Positions 16,038 to 23,518 of a stretch of DNA of 33,588 nt are shown here, one piece after another. Every line of letters begins with the position of its first letter. The first letter of the stretch is position 1. The notes under the pieces were generated by a model, which saw only the letters and a list, made by a program, of their open reading frames with translations, was not told the origin of the DNA and did not search any database. A program made the translations under genes and the position numbers. Source of the stretch: Candidatus Rokuibacteriota bacterium (GTDB lineage Bacteria; Methylomirabilota; Methylomirabilia; Rokubacteriales; CSP1-6); NCBI GenBank assembly GCA_003220345.1, contig QHSC01000105.1:1-33588 (forward strand), written 5' to 3'.

Positions 16038-16721
16038 ATGACACCGCGCGCGTGTGGACTGGCCGGGCTTGCTTTCGGGGTGCTGTTCGGCTCGGGTCTC
16101 CCTTTCGTGATGGCCCAGCCTCGGGAGCTGCCCGCGATGTTGGTCACGCTCACGGGCAAGGCCGAGATGTACAAGAAGGGCGATACGGCGTGGAAGCCTG
16201 CCGAGCTTCGCGCCGAGCTCGGCGAGGGCGATGGCATTCGTACGTCCCCGAGCGTCCGCGCCACCCTCCGGACAGGAGGCGGCCACGCCATCCGCGTGGC
16301 CGCGCTCTCCCAGGTCTTCTTCCTGCCCGCCGAGGGAAGCGGCGAGGACCAGACCGTGCGGGTCAGGATGGATCGCGGATGGATCTGGGCTGCCGTGGCG
16401 CAGGGCGCCTACGCGCGCCCCCCCGTCGAGGTGCGCATAGGGCCGACGCGCGTCTCCCTCCGCAATGGCGGGGTGGGGCTGAGGCTCGGCCGCGACGGGG
16501 CCGTGCTCGTGCGCGTGTACCACGGGCTCGTCACCATCATGGGGGCGGGCACCCCGCCGGCCTGGGAGCGTGTCCTGGGTGACGACCAGGAGCTGCTCGT
16601 CGGTCCGACGGGGGCGCCGGCCGATGTTCGGAAGCTTTCTCGCGAGCCCGTGGAGGCATCCTGGGTGCTCTGGAACGAGGAACAGGATTACGCTGCCTAC
16701 GGCGGCAAGTCACCAAGATAA
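16038..16721 (+). CDS. secreted FecR-domain-like protein
   Basis: A 227-residue exported protein with a signal peptide ending near VMAQP. The mature start LVTLTGKAEMYKKG followed by GDGIRTSPSVRATLRTGGG resembles the FecR fold found in periplasmic or surface proteins (a G-D-x-I-x-T pattern followed by small beta strands). A second beta-rich part ends in WNEEQDYAAYGG. AGGAGG overlaps the preceding stop and lies at proper spacing from ATG 16038. It has no anti-sigma region or TonB partner nearby, so classical iron signalling is unlikely. Its position just before two c-type cytochromes suggests a structural or assembly role in the envelope, but this is only contextual. Confidence 0.6.
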   Translation: MTPRACGLAGLAFGVLFGSGLPFVMAQPRELPAMLVTLTGKAEMYKKGDTAWKPAELRAELGEGDGIRTSPSVRATLRTGGGHAIRVAALSQVFFLPAEGSGEDQTVRVRMDRGWIWAAVAQGAYARPPVEVRIGPTRVSLRNGGVGLRLGRDGAVLVRVYHGLVTIMGAGTPPAWERVLGDDQELLVGPTGAPADVRKLSREPVEASWVLWNEEQDYAAYGGKSPR

Positions 16722-16773
16722 CCTCGAAGGAAGTGGGAACCGATGACGGGGGCTTTGCGTTAGGATAACTGCC

Positions 16774-17652
16774 GTGCGCCGACTTCTTCTCGCGACCTGC
16801 CTCGTGACCTGGTGGGCCGGCGCTGCCTTCGCCGCTGATCCGGCCGAGGTCACGCGCGGCAAATACATCTTCGGCGCCGCGGGCGGCTGCGGCTGCCATA
16901 CCGAGCCCAAGGGCCAGCCCAATGCGGGCGGCAAGAAGTTCGAAGGACCCTTCGGGACCGTGTACGCCACGAACATCACGCCCGACAAGACCACGGGGAT
17001 CGGCGGCTGGACGGACGAGCAGATCATCACGGCGATACGGCTCGGCCGGCGCCCCAATGGGGAGCGCATCCTCCCCGTTCACCCCTTCACGTCCTTCAAC
17101 GGCATGGCCGACGGCGACCTCAAGGCCGTGGTCGCCTTTCTCCGCTCGGTCCCGCCCGTGAGTCGCAAGAACACGCCGAAGAAGATCACCGTGCCCATGT
17201 TCGAGAGCGTCTTCCTGCCCGCCTGGCTCGTGACCTTCGCGGCCAAGGAGACGCCACCGGCGGCTGCCCCCGTGTCCGGCGTGGCGCGCGGCGAGTACCT
17301 CGTTCGCGCCGTCGGACACTGCGGCGAGTGCCACACGCCGCGCTCGGCCATGACCATGGCCGTCGACAACAACCGATTCCTCGCGGGGAATCCGAAGAAG
17401 ACCGGACCGGAAGGGCAGCTTTCGCCGAACATCACACCGGACAAGGACACGGGCATCGGTAGCTGGACCGAGGACCAGATCGTGACGTACCTCGGGACGG
17501 GCAACCGGCCCGACGGCGACGTCGCGGGCGGGCTGATGGGCGAGTCGATCCAGGGCACCCTGGCCGGCTACAAGGACATGACCAAGGCTGATCTGCAGGC
17601 CATCGCAAAGTATCTGAAGGCCATTCCCGCGGTGAAGAACAAGATCGAGTGA
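16774..17652 (+). CDS. exported diheme-type cytochrome c with an unusual first heme motif
   Basis: A 292-residue periplasmic protein with a signal peptide to about residue 20 (AGAAFA|ADP). It consists of two homologous cytochrome c domains: both contain NITPDK-TGIG-WT(D/E)(D/E)QI and axial Met candidates (Met111 and Met269). Domain 2 has a normal C-G-E-C-H heme site (183-187). Domain 1 instead reads G-G-C-G-C-H (Cys39, Cys41, His42), a CXCH spacing one residue short. It resembles cytochromes that accept electrons from periplasmic dehydrogenases. The start is GTG 16774, preceded by TAGGAT 7 nt upstream, which could be a -10 box or contain a weak AGGA ribosome-binding site. It is upstream of the c'-like lipoprotein. 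Confidence 0.85.
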   Translation: MRRLLLATCLVTWWAGAAFAADPAEVTRGKYIFGAAGGCGCHTEPKGQPNAGGKKFEGPFGTVYATNITPDKTTGIGGWTDEQIITAIRLGRRPNGERILPVHPFTSFNGMADGDLKAVVAFLRSVPPVSRKNTPKKITVPMFESVFLPAWLVTFAAKETPPAAAPVSGVARGEYLVRAVGHCGECHTPRSAMTMAVDNNRFLAGNPKKTGPEGQLSPNITPDKDTGIGSWTEDQIVTYLGTGNRPDGDVAGGLMGESIQGTLAGYKDMTKADLQAIAKYLKAIPAVKNKIE

Positions 17653-17683
17653 TGGCAGCGCACCCCATGACCGAGGAGGCGAC

Positions 17684-18166
17684 ATGACCCGACGAGCCAA
17701 GCTTCGCCGAAGTCTCGTGCTGATTCCCCTCGTGGCGGTGACACTCGCTGCCTGCACCACGGCGGCCCCGCAGCGAATGGTCGGCACAGATGATGTCGTC
17801 TTCGACCGCCAGCGCATCATGAAGGTGCAGGGCGCCATGTGGACCGATATCCAGAACAAGTTCAAGGCGGGCAACATCGAGGCCATCGCCCCCAACGCCG
17901 AGGTGCTCGCCATCACGGCCCTGCAGATCCCCACGCTCTTCCCCGAGGGATCGCTCACGGAGAAGAGCAAGGCCAAGCCCGAGCTCTGGCAGCGCCGGGA
18001 CGAGTTCAATAAGGCGGCCAAGAACCTGGCAGTCTGGTCGGAGCGGCTGCGGGATGCCTCCAAGGCCAAGGACGAGAAGGCGGTGGCCGACATCATGAAG
18101 GACTACGGTCGTGTCGGCTGCGGCTCCTGCCACACCCCGTTCCGTCAGCCGCCGCCGCGCTCCTGA
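17684..18166 (+). CDS. cytochrome c'/c-556-like lipoprotein
   Basis: A 160-residue protein with a lipoprotein signal (TLAAC, Cys24), a helical body and one C-terminal heme motif C-G-S-C-H (146-150), the placement seen in cytochrome c' and c-556 proteins. The early R-x-x-x-M (RQRIMKVQG, Met46) fits the position of the axial Met in low-spin c-556 members. Membrane anchoring is unusual for this mostly soluble family. GAGGAGG precedes ATG 17684 at good distance. It lies 31 bp after the diheme cytochrome gene and directly before a strong terminator, so the two probably form one electron-transfer unit. Its partner oxidase or dehydrogenase is not in the window. Confidence 0.82.
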   Translation: MTRRAKLRRSLVLIPLVAVTLAACTTAAPQRMVGTDDVVFDRQRIMKVQGAMWTDIQNKFKAGNIEAIAPNAEVLAITALQIPTLFPEGSLTEKSKAKPELWQRRDEFNKAAKNLAVWSERLRDASKAKDEKAVADIMKDYGRVGCGSCHTPFRQPPPRS

Positions 18167-18190
18167 GGCGTCCAGCCACCTAGACGCACA

Positions 18191-18225
18191 GAGGGGGTGG
18201 GCCTCACGGCCCGCCCCCTTTTTTT
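18191..18225 (+). terminator. strong intrinsic terminator after the cytochrome genes
   Basis: Eleven paired positions (18193-18203 with 18208-18218, one G-T wobble) around a TCAC loop are followed by seven T residues (18219-18225). Flanking CGCACA and TGTGCG could extend the stem. It lies 24 bp after the c'-like gene stop and before the convergent sppA gene. Confidence 0.9.
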
Positions 18226-18252
18226 GTGCGCGTGACAGGAAAGATCAGCGAA

Positions 18253-19215
18253 TCAGGGCCACCAGAGGTACATGAAGCGCGGGCCCATTCCGCTCACGAG
18301 GCCGGCGAGCGAGCCCAAGGAGGCCTCGAGCCCCGGGGCGGCCGGGCTCGCGGAATAGAAGTTCGAGCGATACTCCCGCGGGCGGTGGTACATGATGACT
18401 TTCGCTTCCTCGAGCCCCGCCGCCTTTCGCGCGGAGGCGACGACCTCGTCCATGTAGCCGATCGAGTCGACGAGGCCGAGCGCCTTGGCCTGCTCCGCCG
18501 TGTAGATGCGCCCGTCCGCGAAGGCGCGCACGCGCTCCTCGGGAATCTTGCGGTGCTCCACGATGAGCCCGACGAAGCGGGCGTACATCTGGTCGATCAC
18601 CGACTGGAAGATGGCGCGCTCCTCGGCGGTGAGCTGGCGGAAGGGCGAGCCCGCGTCCTTCTTGTCGGCGGACTTGATGGCGAGGGGGGCGACCCCGATC
18701 TTCTCCATCAGCCCCTGCGCGTTGAGGGTGAGCATGATGACCCCGATCGAGCCCGTGACCGTGGTGGGGAGGGCGATGATGGTGTCGCCGGCGAGGGCGG
18801 CGTAGTAGCCGCCGGAGGCGCCCACGTCCATCATGACCGCCACCACCGGGACCTTCTTGCGCGCTTTGAAGGCGACGATCTCCCGATAGATGAGATCTGA
18901 AGCGGTGATGGTGCCGCCCGGGCTGTTGATGCGGACGATGAGAGCCTTGATGTCGTTGTCGCCCTCGGCCTTCTGCAGCTCCTCGCGCACGCGGGCCACG
19001 ATCGGCACCTTGGGGGGCGGCGCGGTCAGCGCGAGGCTGGCACTCTCGTCGGAGAGCACGCCCGAGACGTCCATGAGAAGGATCTTGGCCTTGCCCTTGC
19101 CTTCCACGGTCTCCTCGTGGAGGCGGCGGATGCGAGGCACGAGCTCGATATTGAGGAGGGATGAGCAGCCTTGAAGCAGCAGAGCGGAAGCGACCACGGC
19201 CATGAGCGTTCGCAT
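18253..19215 (-). CDS. sppA: SppA-type signal peptide peptidase, lipoprotein
   Basis: A 320-residue S49-family serine protease that degrades cleaved signal peptides or membrane peptides. The N-terminus is a lipoprotein signal (LLLQGC, Cys17). Core motifs are RINSPGGTITASD (residues 95-107), DVGASGGYYAA with the nucleophile Ser134, the TGSIGVI strand, and the general base in KSADKKDAGSP; Lys186 is 52 residues after the serine, the same spacing as Ser147/Lys199 in Bacillus SppA. The length fits the short one-domain form. The ATG at 19215 is chosen because it gives the lipobox; no Shine-Dalgarno sequence exists, but TATACT lies 6 nt upstream. It is divergent from the dehydratase at 19261. Confidence 0.9.
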   Translation of the reverse strand: MRTLMAVVASALLLQGCSSLLNIELVPRIRRLHEETVEGKGKAKILLMDVSGVLSDESASLALTAPPPKVPIVARVREELQKAEGDNDIKALIVRINSPGGTITASDLIYREIVAFKARKKVPVVAVMMDVGASGGYYAALAGDTIIALPTTVTGSIGVIMLTLNAQGLMEKIGVAPLAIKSADKKDAGSPFRQLTAEERAIFQSVIDQMYARFVGLIVEHRKIPEERVRAFADGRIYTAEQAKALGLVDSIGYMDEVVASARKAAGLEEAKVIMYHRPREYRSNFYSASPAAPGLEASLGSLAGLVSGMGPRFMYLWWP

Positions 19216-19221
19216 GCGGGC

Positions 19222-19227
19222 AGTATA
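19222..19227 (-). promoter_or_regulatory. -10 box TATACT for sppA
   Basis: TATACT (minus strand) is five of six to consensus and ends 6 nt before the ATG, predicting transcription that starts at or next to the start codon. No -35 hexamer is evident. Confidence 0.45.
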
Positions 19228-19247
19228 CCCCGCCTCGACGGCTGCTC

Positions 19248-19253
19248 TATAAT
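19248..19253 (+). promoter_or_regulatory. consensus -10 box TATAAT for the Thr/Ser dehydratase gene
   Basis: A perfect TATAAT ends 7 nt before ATG 19261; no Shine-Dalgarno sequence intervenes. With the sppA box only 20 bp away, the two divergent promoters share a 45-bp region and may compete for polymerase. Confidence 0.5.
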
Positions 19254-19260
19254 CGGCGCC

Positions 19261-20226
19261 ATGAATGCCATCACCATCGACGACGTCCGGGAGGCCGCGC
19301 GCCGCCTGAAGGGGCACATCCATCGCACGCCCGTGATCACGAGCCGCTCGTTCGACAAGGCCTCGGGCCACCGCGTCTTCTTCAAGTGCGAGAATCTGCA
19401 GCGGGCGGGCGCCTTCAAGATTCGCGGCGCCCTCAACAAGCTCTTGTCTCTCACCGACGAGGAGCGCAGGCGCGGCGTGGTCGGCTTCTCCTCCGGCAAC
19501 CACGCCCAGGGCGTGGCCCTGGCCGCCAAGCTCACGGGCGCCTCGGCCATCATTCTCATGCCCACCGATGCGCCGGCCTCGAAGTTGGCCGCCACCAGAG
19601 GCTATGGCGCCGAGGTGGTCTTCTACGACAGGCAGACCGAGGACCGCGAGGCCAGGGCCAAGGACCTCGTGGCGAAGACGGGGCGCATCCTGGTGCCGCC
19701 CTATGACGATCCCGCGATCATGGCGGGGCAGGGGACGGCCGCCCTCGAGCTCCTGGAGGAGGTGCCGGATCTGGACGCTCTGCTCACGCCCATGGGAGGC
19801 GGCGGGCTCATGGCGGGCTGCAGCACCGTGGCCACGGCGCTCCGTCCCACCGTGAAGATCTACGGCGTCGAGGCCGATACCGCGAACGACACCTATCTCT
19901 CGTTCAGGAAGGGTGAGCGCGTGAGCATCGCGCCCCCGCCCACCATCGCCGACGGCATCCGCAATCTCTCCCCGGGCGTGCTCACGTTCCCCATCAACAA
20001 GCAGAACGTCACCGACGTGCTGCTCGTCTCCGACAAGGAGATCGAAGAGGCGGTGCGCTTCCTGCTCCTGCGCGCCAAGATCCTGGTCGAGCCTACCGGG
20101 GCCGTTCCCGCCGCCGCTCTTCTCGCGGGCAAGCTACCCATGCCCAAGAGCTCGCGTGTCGGCGTGGTCCTCTCGGGAGGCAACATCGATCCCGCCCTCC
20201 TCGCCGACATCCTCAGCCGCAGCTAG
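19261..20226 (+). CDS. threonine/serine dehydratase (PLP-dependent ammonia-lyase)
   Basis: A 321-residue fold-type II PLP enzyme without a C-terminal ACT regulatory domain, so it is the catabolic or serine-racemase-like form and not the feedback-inhibited biosynthetic IlvA. The PLP lysine is Lys53 in AGAFKIRGA; SSGNHAQGVA binds the substrate carboxylate, MGGGGLMAG is the phosphate loop, and VEPTGAVPAAALL and LSGGNID close the active site. It would deaminate L-threonine or L-serine to 2-oxoacids; related members are racemases or hydroxyaspartate lyases, which cannot be excluded. It is intact where the relative at 7197-8076 is broken, so it may supply that activity alone. It is followed by a palindromic element. 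Confidence 0.88.
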   Translation: MNAITIDDVREAARRLKGHIHRTPVITSRSFDKASGHRVFFKCENLQRAGAFKIRGALNKLLSLTDEERRRGVVGFSSGNHAQGVALAAKLTGASAIILMPTDAPASKLAATRGYGAEVVFYDRQTEDREARAKDLVAKTGRILVPPYDDPAIMAGQGTAALELLEEVPDLDALLTPMGGGGLMAGCSTVATALRPTVKIYGVEADTANDTYLSFRKGERVSIAPPPTIADGIRNLSPGVLTFPINKQNVTDVLLVSDKEIEEAVRFLLLRAKILVEPTGAVPAAALLAGKLPMPKSSRVGVVLSGGNIDPALLADILSRS

Positions 20227-20245
20227 CCGTCGGGGGCCACACGTG

Positions 20246-20370
20246 CAGGCGGCTCAAAAAGGTCCAGATGCGAGGCGGAGCCCGCCGGCCCACGCGAGGC
20301 GTACTTGCTGTACGTTGAGCGTGCGGCCGGCGGGCTCCAACGAAGCAGATGGGCCTTTTTCAGCCGCCTG
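20246..20370. repeat. 125-bp palindromic element (REP/MITE-like)
   Basis: The first and last 45 or so bases are imperfect inverted copies: CAGGCGGCTCAAAAAGG at the left against CCTTTTTCAGCCGCCTG at the right, and GGAGCCCGCCGGCC against GGCCGGCGGGCTCC. A small inner hairpin CGTAC-TTGCTG-GTACG-like forms the tip. It fills the gap between two convergent genes, starting 19 bp after one stop and ending 2 bp before the other. The A5 and T5 tracts inside the arms would let it act as a bidirectional terminator. It has no coding capacity. Resemblance to dispersed palindromic repeats of other bacteria is from memory; no second copy was seen in this window. Confidence 0.85.
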
Positions 20371-20372
20371 CC

Positions 20373-21308
20373 CTAGCGGCGGTGGTATTCGGGGATCACC
20401 TGCTCGGCGGCCATGCCAAGCTGATCGAGCATCCGGTCTGACGGGCAGAGGGGGCGGAGAATGAACTTGGAGCAGCCGCCCTTGACGTACTCTTCGATGC
20501 GGGCGGCCAGGACCTCGATAGGGCCGAAAGCCGTGCAGGCGCGCATGGTCGCCTCGTCCACACGGTTGCGCTGGATGTAAGGCTGAGCGATGGCGAGGGC
20601 CTCGGCTTCGCTCGGCGCCACCGCGAAGTTGATGAGCGTGCCGAAGTGGTCCTCGGGTACCTCGCGCTTCTCCGCGGCCGCGAACTCCTGGACCTTCTGC
20701 ACGCCCACGCGGAACTCCTCGGGCGTGATGAAGGAAGGGATCCAGCCGTCGCCCAGGCGCCCCGTGCGCTTCTGGGCCGCCTCGCTCTTGCCGCCGATCC
20801 AGATGGGCGGCGGCTGCTGCCACGGCTTGGGGAAGACCGTCACGCGATCGAGCTTGAAGAACTCACCCTGGTAGGAGACCTCGTCCTGGGTCCAGAGGAG
20901 GCGGAGGATCTTGATGGTCTCGTCCGTACGCCGGCCGCGCTCCTTGAAGGGCACGCCGGAGGCGTCGAACTCGCGCGGGAGCTCGACGCCCACCCCGACG
21001 GCGGGAAAGAGCCGCCCGCGTGAGAGCCAGTCGATGGTGGCCATTTCCTTGGCCGCCACCACCGGCGTCCGGTAGGGCAAGACGAGCACGCTCGGCCCGA
21101 ACTTCAGCTTCTGGGTGCGCGCGGCGATGGCGGCGAGCGAGGTCATGACCTCGGGCACCGGCGTGGGCGAGGAGAGGCGGTCCGACAGCCAGATCGAGTC
21201 GATGTCGGATTTCTCGCAGAAATCGCCGAGGGTGAACAGGAACTCACCGCCGTCCTTGCCCGCCGGCCAGGGCCCCGGCATGATCCCGATGCGGTACTTG
21301 ATGGTCAT
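20373..21308 (-). CDS. LLM-class flavin-dependent oxidoreductase
   Basis: A 311-residue luciferase-like monooxygenase-fold protein. Visible landmarks are IDSIWLSDRLSSP, KLKFGPSVLVLPYRTPVV, LSRGRLFPAVGVGVELPREF and PPPIWIGGKSEAAQKRTGRL, the same subgroup pattern as the protein at 6231 (F420-dependent-like) but clearly divergent. The cofactor (F420 or FMN) and substrate are not readable. The ATG at 21308 lacks a Shine-Dalgarno sequence, but TTGACC-N17-TAGGAT lies directly upstream. The 3' end abuts the palindromic element. It is monocistronic and divergent from the PilZ protein gene. Confidence 0.88.
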   Translation of the reverse strand: MTIKYRIGIMPGPWPAGKDGGEFLFTLGDFCEKSDIDSIWLSDRLSSPTPVPEVMTSLAAIAARTQKLKFGPSVLVLPYRTPVVAAKEMATIDWLSRGRLFPAVGVGVELPREFDASGVPFKERGRRTDETIKILRLLWTQDEVSYQGEFFKLDRVTVFPKPWQQPPPIWIGGKSEAAQKRTGRLGDGWIPSFITPEEFRVGVQKVQEFAAAEKREVPEDHFGTLINFAVAPSEAEALAIAQPYIQRNRVDEATMRACTAFGPIEVLAARIEEYVKGGCSKFILRPLCPSDRMLDQLGMAAEQVIPEYHRR

Positions 21309-21316
21309 TGGCTCGC

Positions 21317-21345
21317 ATCCTACGCGCCGCCCTCCAGACGGTCAA
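21317..21345 (-). promoter_or_regulatory. sigma-70-type promoter for the LLM gene at 20373
   Basis: On the minus strand TTGACC (21340-21345) and TAGGAT (21317-21322) are 17 bp apart, five and four of six to consensus. The -10 box ends 8 nt before the ATG, so the transcript would have almost no leader. Confidence 0.6.
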
Positions 21346-21397
21346 GAAGTGCCCCGGGATCTTGACAGATTGGATGAAGACGGTCAGGGTACTGGCT

Positions 21398-22066
21398 ATG
21401 AGTCCCTCGACGAAATCCGGGTCTCAGGGCGAGCGCGCGGAGCCGCCCACCACTCGCGAGCGCCGGAGAAATCCGCGCGTGACGGTGCCGTGGCCCGCCA
21501 TCGTGCAGTCGTCCGACGGCCGGCTCGTCACGGGCGAGGTCATCGACGTCAGCCTCTCCGGCATGAAGCTTCGCGTGAATTCCGACGTTGCCGTCGGTGA
21601 CGCGGTGAAGCTCCGGGTGACGCTGCCCCGCGATGCGGGTGAGCTCGAGGTGACGGCGGAAGTGGTCCGCCGCGACCCGGGCGGGATCGGCGTCGACTTC
21701 GGCACGCTGCCGCCGGACGCCGCCGTGAAGGTCAAGGCCTTCGTGCCCACCTGGGATCTCCGCCGCCGCGCCGAGCGGGTGGGCGTCGATCTGCCCATTC
21801 AGGTCCAGGGGCACGAGGCCACCACCAAGGGCCGCACCGTGGATCTCTCCGCCGTCGGCGCGCGCGTGACCACGGAGACCAGGCTCACGCCCGGCGACAT
21901 GGTCGCCGCGACGTTCACGCCCAAGGATGGGCAAGGGGCCATGCAGGTCCGCGCCGTCGTCTGGGAGGCGGACGCACGAGGGGCCGTGCTCGTCTTCGCC
22001 AGCCTTTCGCTTCACGACTTCGTTCGCCTCCGCTCCTTCGTCGATTCGCTCCTCGCTCGCAAGTAG
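21398..22066 (+). CDS. tandem PilZ-domain protein (putative c-di-GMP receptor)
   Basis: A protein of about 222 residues made of two PilZ-like domains. Each has the basic motif and the D-x-S-x-x-G motif that clamp cyclic di-GMP: RRRNPR with DVSLSG in the first and RRRAER with DLSAVG in the second, each followed by an acidic-hydrophobic beta barrel. No transmembrane or catalytic domain is attached, so it would work as a stand-alone effector. The start is uncertain: ATG 21398 or ATG 21374 both precede the first motif and neither has a good ribosome-binding site; TTGACA at 21362-21367 could be its -35. Its partner process is unknown and no diguanylate cyclase lies in the window. Confidence 0.75.
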   Translation: MSPSTKSGSQGERAEPPTTRERRRNPRVTVPWPAIVQSSDGRLVTGEVIDVSLSGMKLRVNSDVAVGDAVKLRVTLPRDAGELEVTAEVVRRDPGGIGVDFGTLPPDAAVKVKAFVPTWDLRRRAERVGVDLPIQVQGHEATTKGRTVDLSAVGARVTTETRLTPGDMVAATFTPKDGQGAMQVRAVVWEADARGAVLVFASLSLHDFVRLRSFVDSLLARK

Positions 22067-22079
22067 ATCGGAAACCGGA

Positions 22080-22121
22080 TTGACTGTTCGGCGGGCCGCG
22101 CATAGAATGAACGACGGTTCA
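22080..22121 (+). promoter_or_regulatory. promoter and palindromic operator for the TetR-led operon
   Basis: TTGACT (22080-22085), 17 bp, and TAGAAT (22103-22108) each match five of six consensus positions, one of the best promoters in the window. Directly at the expected start site lies the inverted repeat TGAAC-GACG-GTTCA (22108-22121), placed where a bound repressor would block initiation. The TetR protein encoded 11 nt further on is the natural candidate to bind it. Confidence 0.65.
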
Positions 22122-22131
22122 GCCAGCCGCC

Positions 22132-22722
22132 ATGCGTGATCCAGACAGGTCCCAGAACATCATCGAGGCCGCCGTGCGGGTCTTCGCGCGGAAGGGCTAC
22201 TACAACTCCCGCGTCTCCGACATCGCGCGCGAGGCGGGGATCGCCGCCGGTACCATCTATCTCTACTTCAAGACCAAGGACGACATCCTCGTCACCCTCT
22301 TCCGGGACAAGATGGCCGAGTTCGTGGGCAGCCTGCGCAAGGCCATCGCCGACGAGCCCGATGCCGTCGCCAAGGTGCGCCGGCTCGTGGTCCTGCACTT
22401 CCGCATGCTCGAGGACGACCCGGAGCTCGCGGAGGTGGTGCAGGTCGAGCTGCGGCAAGGGCAGAAGTTCTTTCGCGGCGCCTCCAGCCAGGAGATCGGC
22501 GCCTATTTCGCGCTGATCGGCTCCGTGCTCGAGGAGGGCGTCGCGCAGGGACGATTCCGCCAGGACCTGCCCGTCAAGATCGCCACCAAGATGCTCTTCG
22601 GCGCCATGGACCAGATGGCGACCTCCTGGGTGCTCGGCAAGCGCGGCTACTCGCTCACCGACAGCGGTCCCGCGGTCGCGGAGATCTTTCTCCAGGGCGT
22701 CGCCATGTCGCCTGGCGCGTGA
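22132..22722 (+). CDS. TetR-family regulator, fatty-acid-degradation (FadR-like) type
   Basis: A 196-residue regulator. The N-terminal helix-turn-helix spans roughly residues 7-53 (IIEAAVRVFARKGYYNS, then SDIAREAGIAAGTIYLYFKTKDDIL). The C-terminal ligand domain, with FRMLEDDPELAEVVQVELRQ and a final MATSWVLGKRGYSL, resembles the TetR-type FadR proteins of Bacillus and Thermus that bind long-chain acyl-CoA. It heads an operon of crotonase, SDR and SCP2 genes, which supports control of acyl-CoA metabolism with acyl-CoA as likely inducer; the ligand is inferred. There is no clear ribosome-binding site, and the predicted leader is only about 15 nt. Confidence 0.88.
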   Translation: MRDPDRSQNIIEAAVRVFARKGYYNSRVSDIAREAGIAAGTIYLYFKTKDDILVTLFRDKMAEFVGSLRKAIADEPDAVAKVRRLVVLHFRMLEDDPELAEVVQVELRQGQKFFRGASSQEIGAYFALIGSVLEEGVAQGRFRQDLPVKIATKMLFGAMDQMATSWVLGKRGYSLTDSGPAVAEIFLQGVAMSPGA

Positions 22723-22741
22723 ATCAGAGAGGAGATCGTTG

Positions 22742-23515
22742 ATGCCGTACGAGACCATGAGCCTCGAGCGCGAAGACTCCTTCGCGGTCGTGACCCTGAA
22801 CCGTCCCCCCGCCAACGCCATCAGCGAGGCGTTGATGAAGGAGCTGAACGCCGTGCTGTCCGAGATCGAGTCGGACGGCGCCGTCCAGTGCCTTATCATC
22901 ACGGGGGCGGGGGACAGGATCTTCTGCGCGGGCGCGGATCTGGGCTCGGCCTTCTCGGGGCCCGACGTGACCTCCTTCATCCGCTTCGGCAACTCCGTGC
23001 TCCGCCGCATCGAGCGGTTTCCCAAGCCCGTCATCGCCGCCATCAACGGCCACGCGCTGGGCGGGGGATGCGAGATCTCCATGGCCTGCCACATCCGCAT
23101 CCTCAAGCAGTCGGCGCGGATGGGCCAGACCGAGTCCAACCTGGGGATCATTCCCGGCTATGGCGGCACCCAGCGCCTTCCGCGACTGGTGGGACGAGGA
23201 CGAGCGCTCGAGCACCTCATCCTCGGCACCCAGATTTCCGCGGAAGAGTGCTACCGCATCGGCCTCGTGAATCGCCTGGCCAAGGACGGCGAGACGCTCG
23301 CCGACGCCAAGGCTCTCGCTCGCGAGCTCGTCAAGCGCCCGCCCGTCGCCACGCGGCTCATCATCGAGGCGCTCGACGACGGCATCCAGGCGCCCATCGA
23401 TCAGGCCCTGGAGATCGAGCTGCGCGCCTTCGAGAAGGTGTTGAAGACCGAGGACGCGGGCGAGGGCATCCAGGCGTTCTTCCAGAAGCGGCCGGCCCAG
23501 TTCAAGGGCAAGTAG
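22742..23515 (+). CDS. enoyl-CoA hydratase (crotonase family)
   Basis: A 257-residue hydratase, the usual family length, that adds water to trans-2-enoyl-CoA in beta-oxidation. The oxyanion-hole segment is GAGDRIFCAGADL (residues 55-67). Both catalytic glutamates are present: Glu111 in LGGGCEISMAC and Glu131 in GQTESNLGIIPGYGGTQRLPR, matching Glu144 and Glu164 of the rat enzyme. GAGGAG lies before ATG 22742; the TTG just upstream would add one Met but is less likely. It is 19 bp after the TetR stop and 3 bp before the SDR gene, so tightly co-transcribed. It differs from the frameshifted crotonase at 15242, which lacks the first Glu. Confidence 0.93.
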   Translation: MPYETMSLEREDSFAVVTLNRPPANAISEALMKELNAVLSEIESDGAVQCLIITGAGDRIFCAGADLGSAFSGPDVTSFIRFGNSVLRRIERFPKPVIAAINGHALGGGCEISMACHIRILKQSARMGQTESNLGIIPGYGGTQRLPRLVGRGRALEHLILGTQISAEECYRIGLVNRLAKDGETLADAKALARELVKRPPVATRLIIEALDDGIQAPIDQALEIELRAFEKVLKTEDAGEGIQAFFQKRPAQFKGK

Positions 23516-23518
23516 GCC

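Noticed and set aside
16024..16582. Read-through continuation of the crotonase frame
   Set aside because: It overlaps the well-supported FecR-like gene in another frame and is Arg-rich; it results from the frameshift near 15857.
20292..20302. ACGCGAGGCGT, identical to the core of the phaC operator
   Set aside because: It lies inside the palindromic element, not at a promoter, and the flanking arms do not match. A core of this length is expected about once by chance here.
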